The notes beneath the pieces were generated by a model, which was given only the letters and a program-made list of their open reading frames with translations, ran no database searches and was not told the origin of the DNA. Positions 1 through 6,551 of a stretch of DNA of 9,045 nucleotides are shown in pieces. Position 1 is the stretch's first letter, and every line of letters starts with the position of its first letter. The DNA is from JAZRGE01 sp045644025 (GTDB lineage Bacteria; Bacillota; Clostridia; Oscillospirales; Acutalibacteraceae): the NCBI GenBank assembly GCA_045644025.1, contig JAZRGE010000081.1, forward strand, positions 1 to 9,045, read 5' to 3'. Both the position numbers and the translations under genes were made by a program.

Positions 1-290
1 ACGTTAACGCCTGAAATTACGCCGTCTAACGATACTGCGGCAATATTAGTTGTTCCTCCGCCAAGATCTACGACGAAACATGGCGTAGATTCTGAAATTG
101 GAAGGTTAAGTCCTAATGCGGTAAGAATTGGAGATTCCACGAAAGACAAGCCGTAAACCCCCGCTCCGTTTAATACTTTTTCATATTTTTTAATCTCTTC
201 CCCGTCTGCTCCGCAAGGAACTGCCACAACGGCTTGAGGTCTTAAACTAAACTTGCTTAAAGTTATTTTATTGATAAAGGTTTCTATCAT
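1..290 (-). CDS. MreB/Mbl-family actin-like protein, fragment
   Basis: The minus strand encodes 96 residues read from an ATG at 290, and the frame is still open at the window edge. VVAVPCG (residues 21-27), an ESPILTALGLNLPI stretch (52-65, equivalent to the EEPMAAAIGAGLPI region of MreB) and VVDLGGGTTNIAAVSLDG (73-90, the phosphate-2 loop) identify the MreB/Mbl actin family, which guides cell-wall synthesis at the membrane. The preceding residues, IATKMIETFINKI, align with the MreB stretch before VPCG. About 90-100 N-terminal residues with the first phosphate loop (DLGTANT type) are missing, because the neighbouring mtaB gene begins at 335. No ribosome binding site precedes the ATG. Codon use leans to TTA, CTT and GGA, unlike mtaB. 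It could be a gene remnant, the product of a rearrangement, or an assembly join. The family is secure; a functional protein is unlikely. Confidence 0.75.
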   Translation of the reverse strand, partial: MIETFINKITLSKFSLRPQAVVAVPCGADGEEIKKYEKVLNGAGVYGLSFVESPILTALGLNLPISESTPCFVVDLGGGTTNIAAVSLDGVISGVN

Positions 291-334
291 TTTGGTTGCA
301 ATATTTAGTTCTAAAGAAAAACAGTTGGTAAAAA

Positions 335-1618
335 ATGAAGAAGATTAAATATATTACCTTCGGTTGCAAAGTTAATCAGTACGAAACCGAGGTTCTGAGA
401 GAGCAACTCACTCAAAAAGGTTTTTGCGAGTGTAAAACCTACGATACACCCGATTATATCTTAATAAATTCCTGTGCAGTAACAGCCGAAGGAGAGCGCA
501 AGATGCGCCAAACTCTTCGCCGAATGAAGAGCAATTTTCCGTTGGCAGTAATTGTACTTTTTGGCTGCGCATCTCAGGTTGCGCCCGAAGCATTTTCACA
601 GCTCCCGGCAGATATTATTATGGGAAATACCGATATGCATAAAATAGCGGAAACTGTGGCCTCTTTTAACGGCGAAAAGATTATCAACGTTCTGCCACAT
701 ATTACCGGTGAAAAATATAATACACCATCCATTTGCGGTATGCACGGGCGCACAAGAGCCTATATGAAGATACAAGACGGTTGCGATAGATTTTGCACTT
801 ATTGTATCATCCCTTATTCAAGAGGTCGGGTTCGTTCACGCAGTATTGCCGATATAAAAGCCGAAGCAAGGGCGCTGGCCGATGCAGGATATAGCGAGAT
901 AGTGCTCACCGGCATCAATCTCACATCATTTGGAAAAGACACGGGAGAATCTTTTGCCGATGCTATTGATGCAGCAGCGCTGCCCGAAGGCATCAAAAGA
1001 GTGCGCTTAGGCTCATTGGAGCCCGATTATATTAGTGATGAATTGCTGGATAGGATGGTGGCTCAGCCAAAATTTTGTCCGCAATTTCATTTATCGCTCC
1101 AATCGGGCAACGATGCCACTCTTAAAAGAATGAACCGTCATTATGATTTTGCTTTTTATAAGAATCTTGTTGAAAGGATCCGCCAAAGATTCATAAACAG
1201 TGCGATCACAACCGACGTTATGGTTGGCTTTGCAGGAGAGACCGATGAAGACTTTGCAGATTCGCTTCAAAACGTGCTTTCTATCGGATTTGCTAAGGTT
1301 CATGTGTTTCCATATTCCGTTCGCCCCGGCACAAGGGCGGCAAACTTTGCAGATCAGCTTTCTGCCAAAGTGAAAGAATCCAGAAGCAGAGAGATGATCG
1401 CTGCAACAGAGAAAAGCAAGGAAGCCTTTTTGGATACTCAGATCGGCAATATATATCCTGTGCTTTTTGAGCAGGGCAAAGATGATATCTACGAGGGCAG
1501 CACTCCCAACTATTCCAGAGTTGTGCTCAAAAGCGAATCAGATATATGCGGAAAAATATTAGATATTAAAATCACGGGCAGGGAAGGCGATTCCCTGATG
1601 GGTTATATTGTTTCATAA
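335..1618 (+). CDS. mtaB: tRNA (N6-threonylcarbamoyladenosine(37)-C2)-methylthiotransferase MtaB
   Basis: A 427-residue radical-SAM methylthiotransferase of the MiaB/RimO/MtaB family. MtaB converts t6A37 to ms2t6A37 in ANN-decoding tRNAs in the cytoplasm, which stabilises codon pairing. The N-terminal UPF0004 domain has the three cysteines C11 (TFGCKVNQYE), C47 (NSCAVT) and C78 (GCASQ) that bind one 4Fe-4S cluster. The radical-SAM centre is C150-C154-C157 (CDRFCTYC) followed by IIPYSRGRVRSR; SLQSGND and DVMVGFAGET are further family motifs. The last 60 or so residues fit the TRAM RNA-binding domain. The GCKVNQYE start and NSCAVT motif favour MtaB over MiaB or RimO, and the length is normal. 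The ATG at 335 gives the standard N terminus, but no convincing Shine-Dalgarno sequence precedes it, which is notable given the abrupt mreB-like fragment just upstream. Its stop codon runs into the typA ribosome binding site. Confidence 0.93.
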   Translation: MKKIKYITFGCKVNQYETEVLREQLTQKGFCECKTYDTPDYILINSCAVTAEGERKMRQTLRRMKSNFPLAVIVLFGCASQVAPEAFSQLPADIIMGNTDMHKIAETVASFNGEKIINVLPHITGEKYNTPSICGMHGRTRAYMKIQDGCDRFCTYCIIPYSRGRVRSRSIADIKAEARALADAGYSEIVLTGINLTSFGKDTGESFADAIDAAALPEGIKRVRLGSLEPDYISDELLDRMVAQPKFCPQFHLSLQSGNDATLKRMNRHYDFAFYKNLVERIRQRFINSAITTDVMVGFAGETDEDFADSLQNVLSIGFAKVHVFPYSVRPGTRAANFADQLSAKVKESRSREMIAATEKSKEAFLDTQIGNIYPVLFEQGKDDIYEGSTPNYSRVVLKSESDICGKILDIKITGREGDSLMGYIVS

Positions 1619-1627
1619 GGGATGAAA

Positions 1628-3454
1628 ATGGCTATGGAAAAGAATTTTAGAAACATTGCAATAATAGCTCACGTTGATCACGGTAAGACTACACTTGTGG
1701 ATCAGCTTCTTAAGCAGGGCGGCACGTTTCGCGTCAATGAGCAGGTTGCAGACAGAGTGATGGACAGAAACGACCTTGAACGTGAAAGGGGCATTACCAT
1801 CCTTTCAAAAAACACGGGCGTTATGTATAAGGATATCAAAATCAATATTGTTGATACTCCCGGGCACGCTGATTTCGGCGGTGAAGTGGAACGAATACTC
1901 ACAATGGTTGATGGCGTTGTTCTGCTTGTGGATGCCTTTGAAGGATGTATGCCACAAACAAGATTTGTGCTAAAAAAAGCACTTTCTCTCAATAAAAAGC
2001 CTATTGTTGTGGTGAATAAAGTTGATCGTCCCGGCGCCAGGCCGCTGGAAGTTGTGGATGAAGTTCTGGATCTATTTATAGAGCTCGGAGCCGACGACGA
2101 CGTTCTGGAATTTCCCGTTGTTTATGCATCGGGCAGAGAAGGCAAAGCAGGTTTTTCTCCTGATAAACTTCACGATAATCTGGAGCCCTTGTTTGAAACT
2201 ATTATCAATGTTGTAGATAGCCCTAAAGGTGATGAAAACGGCCCTCTGCAGCTTTTATTTTCCAGCCTTGAATACGACGACTACGTTGGCAGAATAGGCG
2301 TTGGCAGAATAGAACGCGGCAAAGCAAGAGAAGGCCAGACTGTGGCTGTTTGCCATGCAGACGGTACTGTTTCCAATGCCAAAATATCCAAGCTATATAA
2401 TTATATAGGTCTCAAACGAACCGAAACAGAGTGCGCTGTGGCAGGTGATATCGTAGCCGTTGCAGGCATTGCCGATCTCACCATAGGCGAGACTGCCTGC
2501 GACACAGATCACATTGAACCGCTGCCTTTTGTTAAGATCGATGAGCCCACTCTTTCTATGAACTTTATGGTGAACAACTCACCTTTTGCAGGCCAGGAAG
2601 GCAAATTCCTCACGTCCAGAAATATTAGGGACAGGCTCTTCAAAGAAGTTGAGACCAACGTGAGCCTTAGAGTGGAAGAAACCGACTCGGCCGATACATT
2701 TAAGGTTTCGGGCCGCGGCGAACTGCACCTTTCCATTCTTATAGAAACAATGCGCCGCCAAGGATATGAATTCCAGGTTACACAGCCCACCGTTATTTAT
2801 AAATACGACGGCGATACAAAGCTTGAGCCTATCGAGTTTCTTATGATAGAAGTGCCGGAAGAATACGTTGGCGCTGTGATGGAAAGGCTGGGAAGCCGCA
2901 AAGCCGAGATCCAGAACATCGGTGCACGCCAGGATGGATATACTCATCTTGAATTCCTTATTCCATCTCGCGCACTAATGGGTTATCGTTCTCAGTTTTT
3001 GAGTTCTACCAACGGAAACGGTATAATGAATCACGTTTTCTATGGCTACGAGCCTTATAAGGGAGAAATTGATCAGCGTTCCACCGGATCAATCATCGTG
3101 CACGAAACGGGTGAGACCTCATCCTACGGTCTTTTCGCCGCTCAATCCCGCGGCCGTTTGTTTATCGGCCCCGGCGAAAAGGTTTACGAAGGTATGATCG
3201 TGGGAGAAAATCCCAAGAACGAAGATATCGTGTGTAACGTGTGCAAGAAAAAGCAAGCTACCAATATGCGCGCCGCCGGTACCGACGATGCCCTAAAGCT
3301 GGTTCCACCTTCTCAGATGTCGCTTGAGCAGGCTTTGGAGTTTATTAAAAATGATGAATTGGTGGAGATCACACCTGTATCCGTTCGACTCAGAAAGCAA
3401 ATACTCAGCAAAGAACTCCGTATGAAGCACGAAAGCAAAATGAAAAATAAGTAA
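1628..3454 (+). CDS. typA: Ribosome-associated translational GTPase TypA/BipA
   Basis: TypA/BipA is an EF-G-like GTPase that binds the ribosome and supports 50S assembly and growth under cold or other stress. Numbered from an in-frame ATG at 1622, the G domain shows G1 AHVDHGKTT (16-24), G2 RERGITI (T59), G3 DTPGHADF (78-85), G4 NKVD (132-135) and G5 SGR (170-172). EF-G-like domain II, domains III and V, and the TypA-specific C-terminal domain follow; the length of about 608 residues is normal. Three ATGs lie close together at 1622, 1628 and 1634. The sequence AAGGG at 1617-1621 overlaps the mtaB stop codon and is 6 bases from 1628, so I chose 1628; 1622 leaves no spacing. The 3-9 base gap to mtaB implies one transcript and coupled translation. 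A terminator follows directly. Confidence 0.96.
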   Translation: MAMEKNFRNIAIIAHVDHGKTTLVDQLLKQGGTFRVNEQVADRVMDRNDLERERGITILSKNTGVMYKDIKINIVDTPGHADFGGEVERILTMVDGVVLLVDAFEGCMPQTRFVLKKALSLNKKPIVVVNKVDRPGARPLEVVDEVLDLFIELGADDDVLEFPVVYASGREGKAGFSPDKLHDNLEPLFETIINVVDSPKGDENGPLQLLFSSLEYDDYVGRIGVGRIERGKAREGQTVAVCHADGTVSNAKISKLYNYIGLKRTETECAVAGDIVAVAGIADLTIGETACDTDHIEPLPFVKIDEPTLSMNFMVNNSPFAGQEGKFLTSRNIRDRLFKEVETNVSLRVEETDSADTFKVSGRGELHLSILIETMRRQGYEFQVTQPTVIYKYDGDTKLEPIEFLMIEVPEEYVGAVMERLGSRKAEIQNIGARQDGYTHLEFLIPSRALMGYRSQFLSSTNGNGIMNHVFYGYEPYKGEIDQRSTGSIIVHETGETSSYGLFAAQSRGRLFIGPGEKVYEGMIVGENPKNEDIVCNVCKKKQATNMRAAGTDDALKLVPPSQMSLEQALEFIKNDELVEITPVSVRLRKQILSKELRMKHESKMKNK

Positions 3455-3461
3455 TAGAAAC

Positions 3462-3497
3462 AAAACACCCCGTCTATTTATAGAATGGGGTGTTTTT
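3462..3497 (+). terminator. Rho-independent terminator after typA, touching the next start codon
   Basis: AAAACACCCC (3462-3471) pairs perfectly with GGGGTGTTTT (3487-3496) and ends in a run of five T. The 15-base loop contains a further possible 4-bp stem, TCTA with TAGA. It ends the mtaB-typA transcript. Oddly, the last T is directly followed by the ATG of the transporter gene, and the GGGGTG of the right arm is the only G-rich sequence at ribosome-binding distance from that ATG. Confidence 0.88.
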
Positions 3498-4832
3498 ATG
3501 CATAGCTTTTTAGAAAAAACAGCAAATATGCTTTGGGGGTCGCCGCTTATAACAATGCTTTTGATATTGGGCTTGATTTTAAGCCTGAAAAGCAGATTTT
3601 ATCAGCTGAGAAAGTTGCCGCTCGTGCTTAAAAGCACTGTTCTGGCCGCATTTTCAAAGGATAGAGCAGGGAAGAGCGGCTTTAATGAGATGTGCCTTGC
3701 TTTGGGCGGCACAATAGGCGTTGGAAATATCGCCGGTGTGTCTGCCGCTATTGTTTCCGGCGGTCCCGGTGCTGTGTTTTGGATGATTATATCCGGTTTT
3801 TTCGGAATGGTGATAAAGTACACCGAAGTTGCCCTTGCGGTGAAATTCAGATCATATAGCCCGGATGGTGAATCTATCGGCGGTCCGATGTACTACATAA
3901 AAAACTCCGGAACGAAAATTATTAAACCGTTTGGAATCATATTTTCCGTTGTTTGCCTTATTTCATCCTTTTTTATGGGCAATATGGCTCAATCAGGCAC
4001 GGTAGCGGTTTCTTTCCATAATGCTTTTGGGTTTAATAAAACAGCGGTGTGCTTTATATTATCGGTTGTTTTATTGATTGCTATTGTGGGCAAAGCGGAA
4101 AAGCTAAAGAAATTTGCTTCAATTTTTGTTCCGATAATGTCGATATTTTATATTTCGGTTTGTATTATTTCAATAATATATAATATCGAAAATCTATGGG
4201 CTTCAATCAAACTTATCTTATCCGATGCTTTTAATTTTAATTCCATATCAGGCGGTGTTGGAGCGTATGGTGTATCAAAAGCGATTTCTGTTGGATTCAG
4301 CCGAGGACTTTTCACCAACGAAGCCGGGCTTGGCAGTTCACCTATAGCACATGCGTCTGCCAAAAACGCAACACCGCATACGCAAGGATTGTGGGGCATG
4401 GCAGAGGTGTTTATTGATACAATAGTTGTTTGCAGCATTACTTCTCTTGCCGTGCTTTGCTCAGATACATATCTCAGAGGAACACGTCTCAGCGGCATAG
4501 AATTAACTTCTGCCGCCATAAGTGAAGCCGTGGGAGAAATAATAGGGAAGGGGGCAATAAGCGTTTCTGTGGCCTTTTTTGCCTTCGCCTCGATAATTGC
4601 CTGGAATTATTACGGAAGATGCTCTCTTAATTTTATCAGCACTAAAAAAATATATAGCAATATTTATTCTGTTTTATTTGTATCCTTTTCGTTTTTAGGC
4701 GCATTTTTTAATGTGGATGATCTTCTTTTGATCGGCGATATTTTTAATGCACCGCTTATTTTCATAAATATTCCCGTGCTTGCCATTCTTTACCCCACAG
4801 TAATAAATAATTTAAGCAAACGCAAAGAATAA
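3498..4832 (+). CDS. AGCS-family sodium:alanine/glycine symporter
   Basis: A 444-residue polytopic membrane protein of the alanine/glycine:cation symporter family (PF01235; AlsT, GlyP and DagA relatives), which imports small neutral amino acids with Na+ or H+. The family signature is present: GGTIGVGNIAGVSAAIVSGG (70-89) followed by PGAVFWM, then GESIGGPMYYI (124-134), and GFSRGLFTNEAGLGSSP (266-282) with the conserved NEAG. About ten hydrophobic segments alternate with short loops, and the basic tail NNLSKRKE is typical. The length is slightly short for the family. The ATG at 3498 abuts the typA terminator, with only GGGGTG as a possible ribosome binding site; the next in-frame ATG (3528) has none and would trim the N terminus, so 3498 is kept. 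Exact substrate cannot be read from sequence. It probably shares a transcript with the permease gene 43 bases downstream. Confidence 0.93.
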   Translation: MHSFLEKTANMLWGSPLITMLLILGLILSLKSRFYQLRKLPLVLKSTVLAAFSKDRAGKSGFNEMCLALGGTIGVGNIAGVSAAIVSGGPGAVFWMIISGFFGMVIKYTEVALAVKFRSYSPDGESIGGPMYYIKNSGTKIIKPFGIIFSVVCLISSFFMGNMAQSGTVAVSFHNAFGFNKTAVCFILSVVLLIAIVGKAEKLKKFASIFVPIMSIFYISVCIISIIYNIENLWASIKLILSDAFNFNSISGGVGAYGVSKAISVGFSRGLFTNEAGLGSSPIAHASAKNATPHTQGLWGMAEVFIDTIVVCSITSLAVLCSDTYLRGTRLSGIELTSAAISEAVGEIIGKGAISVSVAFFAFASIIAWNYYGRCSLNFISTKKIYSNIYSVLFVSFSFLGAFFNVDDLLLIGDIFNAPLIFINIPVLAILYPTVINNLSKRKE

Positions 4833-4836
4833 AAAG

Positions 4837-4867
4837 CTTCCTGCGGCAGAATATAATCTGCAGGAGG
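4837..4867 (+). promoter_or_regulatory. Hairpin that hides the ribosome binding site of the permease gene
   Basis: CTTCCTGC (4837-4844) pairs with GCAGGAGG (4860-4867), eight pairs with one G-U, around a 15-base loop. The right arm contains the strong Shine-Dalgarno AGGAGG (4862-4867) of the gene starting at 4876. A competing smaller hairpin, GCAGA (4846-4850) with TCTGC (4857-4861), would leave most of AGGAGG free. The left arm begins four bases after the symporter stop codon, so a ribosome ending there would cover and open it. This is a plausible translational-coupling device; no T-run follows, so it is not a terminator. Confidence 0.55.
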
Positions 4868-4875
4868 AGATAGTA

Positions 4876-6042
4876 TTGTATTGTTTGAAATTGGCACTCA
4901 GAAGCATTTATCATAAGAAAGCGCGCACTGTTTTCACATCTGTAAGCATTGCCGTTGGTGTGGCGTCCGTGCTTATTATATCCGTGATATCGGGTCTTGG
5001 CAGGGAAGCAATGAATAACGAACTGGATAGCCTTGGTATCAACGGTTTATTGATAAGTGCTCGTGATGAAGAAGGGCACAATTCTCTTATGACAGACGAT
5101 TTATCTCTTGTGAGAGAAATGGACAATATTTCATCGGCTATACCTATTGTTACATCGTCTGGCAACGTTATTGCCAACGGAAGAACTCAGCCTATTATAA
5201 TCTGGGGGATAGATTCAGGTGCCGAGGGTATTATTTCCTTTAAGCTGGAGGGCGGATCGGATATTTCCGAAACCAACGTTGCCAACAACGATTATTGTTG
5301 CCTTGTGGATGAAAAATCGGGCAACAATCTTGGGGAGACAATACAAGTGATGTTATCCGATAATAAATTTAATCTTAAGATCAACGGAACCGTTTCTGTG
5401 GATAGCGGAATAATGAAATCGCTTGCAAGTGATTATATTCCTCCCATAATATACATTCCTTACACAACCCTGCAGGAAATGACCGATAGCGAAAAACTAA
5501 GCCAGATCGCAATAAAAGTAGCTGAAAAAGATATGGATAACGTGGATGAAGTAGGCAAAGATATTCAGCGAAAACTGTTGTTGAATCGCACGGAAAGCGA
5601 TACTGTTTCGGTTCAAAATCTCGTGCAGCAAAGAAATAAGCTAAATAATCTGCTTAATATCATCACATTGGCGCTTTCAGCCATAGGTGCTGTTTCGCTT
5701 TTAGTGGCAGGTCTGAGCATTATGACGGTTATGATGATGTCGGTAAACGAGCGCACTAAAGAAATCGGCATAAAAAGAGCTATTGGTGCAGCAAAAGGGA
5801 AGGTGATGACCGAGCTTCTTGCCGAAACTGTTTTGATAACCTTGATCGGCAGCATTATCGGATTAGTGATAACGTTTATCGTTACATTGATCGGAAGCAA
5901 TTTGGGATTTAATATTAAAATAAATATCTCGATGATAATTATCACTGTGGTTGCAGCTGTAGCCGGTGGAATGTTGTTTGGATTATATCCATCTTTTATA
6001 GCTGCAAAATTAAATCCGATAGACGCATTGAGAAAAGATTAG
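4876..6042 (+). CDS. MacB/FtsX-type ABC transporter permease
   Basis: A 388-residue permease with MacB/FtsX topology: one N-terminal membrane helix (about 19-40), a large extracytoplasmic domain (about 41-260, MacB_PCD type), then three helices (about 262-289, 316-340, 351-375; PF02687). NERTKEIGIKRAIGA (291-305) is the cytoplasmic coupling segment that contacts the ATPase, and the end LNPIDALRKD is the classic C-terminal signature. Such proteins use ATP hydrolysis on the inner face to drive a mechanical movement outside, in peptide, lipoprotein or antibiotic export. No ATPase or periplasmic-adaptor gene is adjacent, so the partner must be encoded elsewhere. The start is TTG at 4876, chosen because AGGAGG at 4862-4867 is 8 bases away and MYCLKLALRSIYHKKAR is the expected N terminus; no ATG fits. 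Substrate unknown. Confidence 0.9.
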   Translation: MYCLKLALRSIYHKKARTVFTSVSIAVGVASVLIISVISGLGREAMNNELDSLGINGLLISARDEEGHNSLMTDDLSLVREMDNISSAIPIVTSSGNVIANGRTQPIIIWGIDSGAEGIISFKLEGGSDISETNVANNDYCCLVDEKSGNNLGETIQVMLSDNKFNLKINGTVSVDSGIMKSLASDYIPPIIYIPYTTLQEMTDSEKLSQIAIKVAEKDMDNVDEVGKDIQRKLLLNRTESDTVSVQNLVQQRNKLNNLLNIITLALSAIGAVSLLVAGLSIMTVMMMSVNERTKEIGIKRAIGAAKGKVMTELLAETVLITLIGSIIGLVITFIVTLIGSNLGFNIKINISMIIITVVAAVAGGMLFGLYPSFIAAKLNPIDALRKD

Positions 6043-6053
6043 AAAATATCGGT

Positions 6054-6086
6054 GGGCTTCACATAAAAGAGAAGCCCCTGATTTTT
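6054..6086 (+). terminator. Rho-independent terminator after the permease gene
   Basis: GGGCTTC (6054-6060) pairs with GAAGCCC (6071-6077) around a ten-base A-rich loop; CTGA and then five T follow. It lies 11 bases after the permease stop codon and ends the symporter-permease transcript. Confidence 0.87.
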
Positions 6087-6092
6087 ATACTA

Positions 6093-6126
6093 CGAATTAT
6101 ACAAAATGAATATTTTGTATAATTCG
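6093..6126. repeat. Perfect 34-base inverted repeat, candidate Xer (dif-like) site
   Basis: CGAATTATACAAAAT (6093-6107) and its exact reverse complement (6112-6126) flank the spacer GAAT. No T-run follows, and a separate terminator already ends the upstream gene, so a terminator role is unlikely. The core can be read as two 11-base arms, ATTATACAAAA (6096-6106) and TTTTGTATAAT (6113-6123), around the 6-base spacer TGAATA. From recall, the E. coli dif right arm is TTATGTTAAAT (8 of 11 the same) and its spacer TGTATA (5 of 6). A Xer-type recombinase gene starts about 480 bases downstream. Repeat: certain. Function: inference. A repressor operator or extragenic palindrome is the alternative. Confidence 0.6.
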
Positions 6127-6142
6127 GGGAAGAGATAAATAT

Positions 6143-6161
6143 AAAAAACGCCTACAAGGCG
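6143..6161 (-). terminator. Short leftward terminator without an obvious gene
   Basis: Read on the minus strand, CGCCT and AGGCG form a 5-bp GC-rich stem with a TGT loop, followed by six T (6148-6143). Two in-frame minus-strand TAA codons (6168-6163) precede it. The signal fits a transcript running leftward from 6170-6510, where no intact gene is visible. The stem is short, so this is a moderate call. Confidence 0.45.
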
Positions 6162-6286
6162 ATTATTATGCTGATTGCACATCATCTAACATACTCTCAA
6201 CATATTATAATTAAATTAGTATTCATATAATTATTGCTTGAGAAGTTTATGATTTTATTTCATCTATCAAATCGTTTCTATTTTAA

Positions 6287-6414
6287 TTCAATGATACATT
6301 ATATACTTAATAAATTTCTATTCGATGCATTTTATAATAATTTGTCAATAATACATCGAAAGGAATTTTTTTCAATGATACTTTCATCAATTTAGAAATT
6401 TCTATTCGACGCGT
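6287..6414 (+). repeat. Two diverged direct-repeat copies, 84-base period
   Basis: Copy 1 (6287-6330) and copy 2 (6371-6414) match at roughly 34 of 44 positions by eye. The best blocks are TTCAATGATAC (6287-6297 and 6371-6381) and AAATTTCTATTCGA (6312-6325 and 6396-6409), both offset by exactly 84 bases. Weaker similarity extends left to the ATCG at 6271 and 6355. TTCGATG (6321-6327) and CATCGAA (6354-6360) also form an inverted pair. This suggests an old tandem duplication; no function can be read from it. Confidence 0.55.
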
Positions 6415-6515
6415 AAATCATATTGTTGTCGTATGATCTGCATAATCATAATTAGCGTTATATAAGCCACCTTCATATTCTAACATATAAATTCAAATAC
6501 CGCTGCTTTTGGGTT

Positions 6516-6544
6516 TTGACATTCTAAAGATCCTTTGATATAAT
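6516..6544 (+). promoter_or_regulatory. Consensus sigma-A promoter of the recombinase gene
   Basis: TTGACA (6516-6521), a spacer of exactly 17 bases, and TATAAT (6539-6544) match the housekeeping consensus at all twelve positions. The start of transcription should fall near 6551, giving a leader of about 55 bases. Such a perfect promoter is unusual for a recombinase gene needed at low level, and the half-sites immediately downstream may hold it back. Confidence 0.85.
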
Positions 6545-6551
6545 ATGATCA

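Larger units (their letters stand above)
6127..6515. other. AT-rich intergenic region without a supportable gene
   Basis: Between the inverted repeat and the xer promoter I find no credible gene on either strand. The longest plus-strand ATG frame here is a 48-codon ORF (6249-6395), AT-driven in composition, with only a weak GAGAAG upstream. The region is much poorer in G and C than the flanking genes. It contains a short leftward terminator (6143-6161) and a diverged direct repeat with an 84-base period (6287-6414). One minus-strand frame reads MLEYEGGLYNANYDYADH from 6486 and ends YVESMLDDVQSA at 6169 followed by two stop codons, but it carries several internal stops. It may be the remains of a leftward gene, or chance. 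Confidence 0.5.

Noticed and set aside
2579..2947. 122-codon minus-strand ORF inside typA
   Set aside because: It lies wholly opposite conserved typA sequence and has no recognisable domain or ribosome binding site; a shadow frame. The same holds for the other opposite-strand frames inside the large genes.
4148..4519. 123-codon minus-strand ORF inside the symporter gene
   Set aside because: Opposite strand of a well-conserved membrane protein gene, no independent coding evidence.
6093..6126. Inverted repeat as a transcription terminator
   Set aside because: The stem is AT-rich, has no T-run after it, and a proper terminator lies just upstream at 6054-6086.
6249..6395. 48-codon plus-strand ORF starting MILFHLSNRF
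   Set aside because: Weak ribosome binding site, composition set by AT-rich DNA (F, I, N, L), and it overlaps the repeat region; no family recognised.
6271..6438. CRISPR-like array
   Set aside because: Only two diverged copies, no regular short repeats and spacers, and no cas genes.
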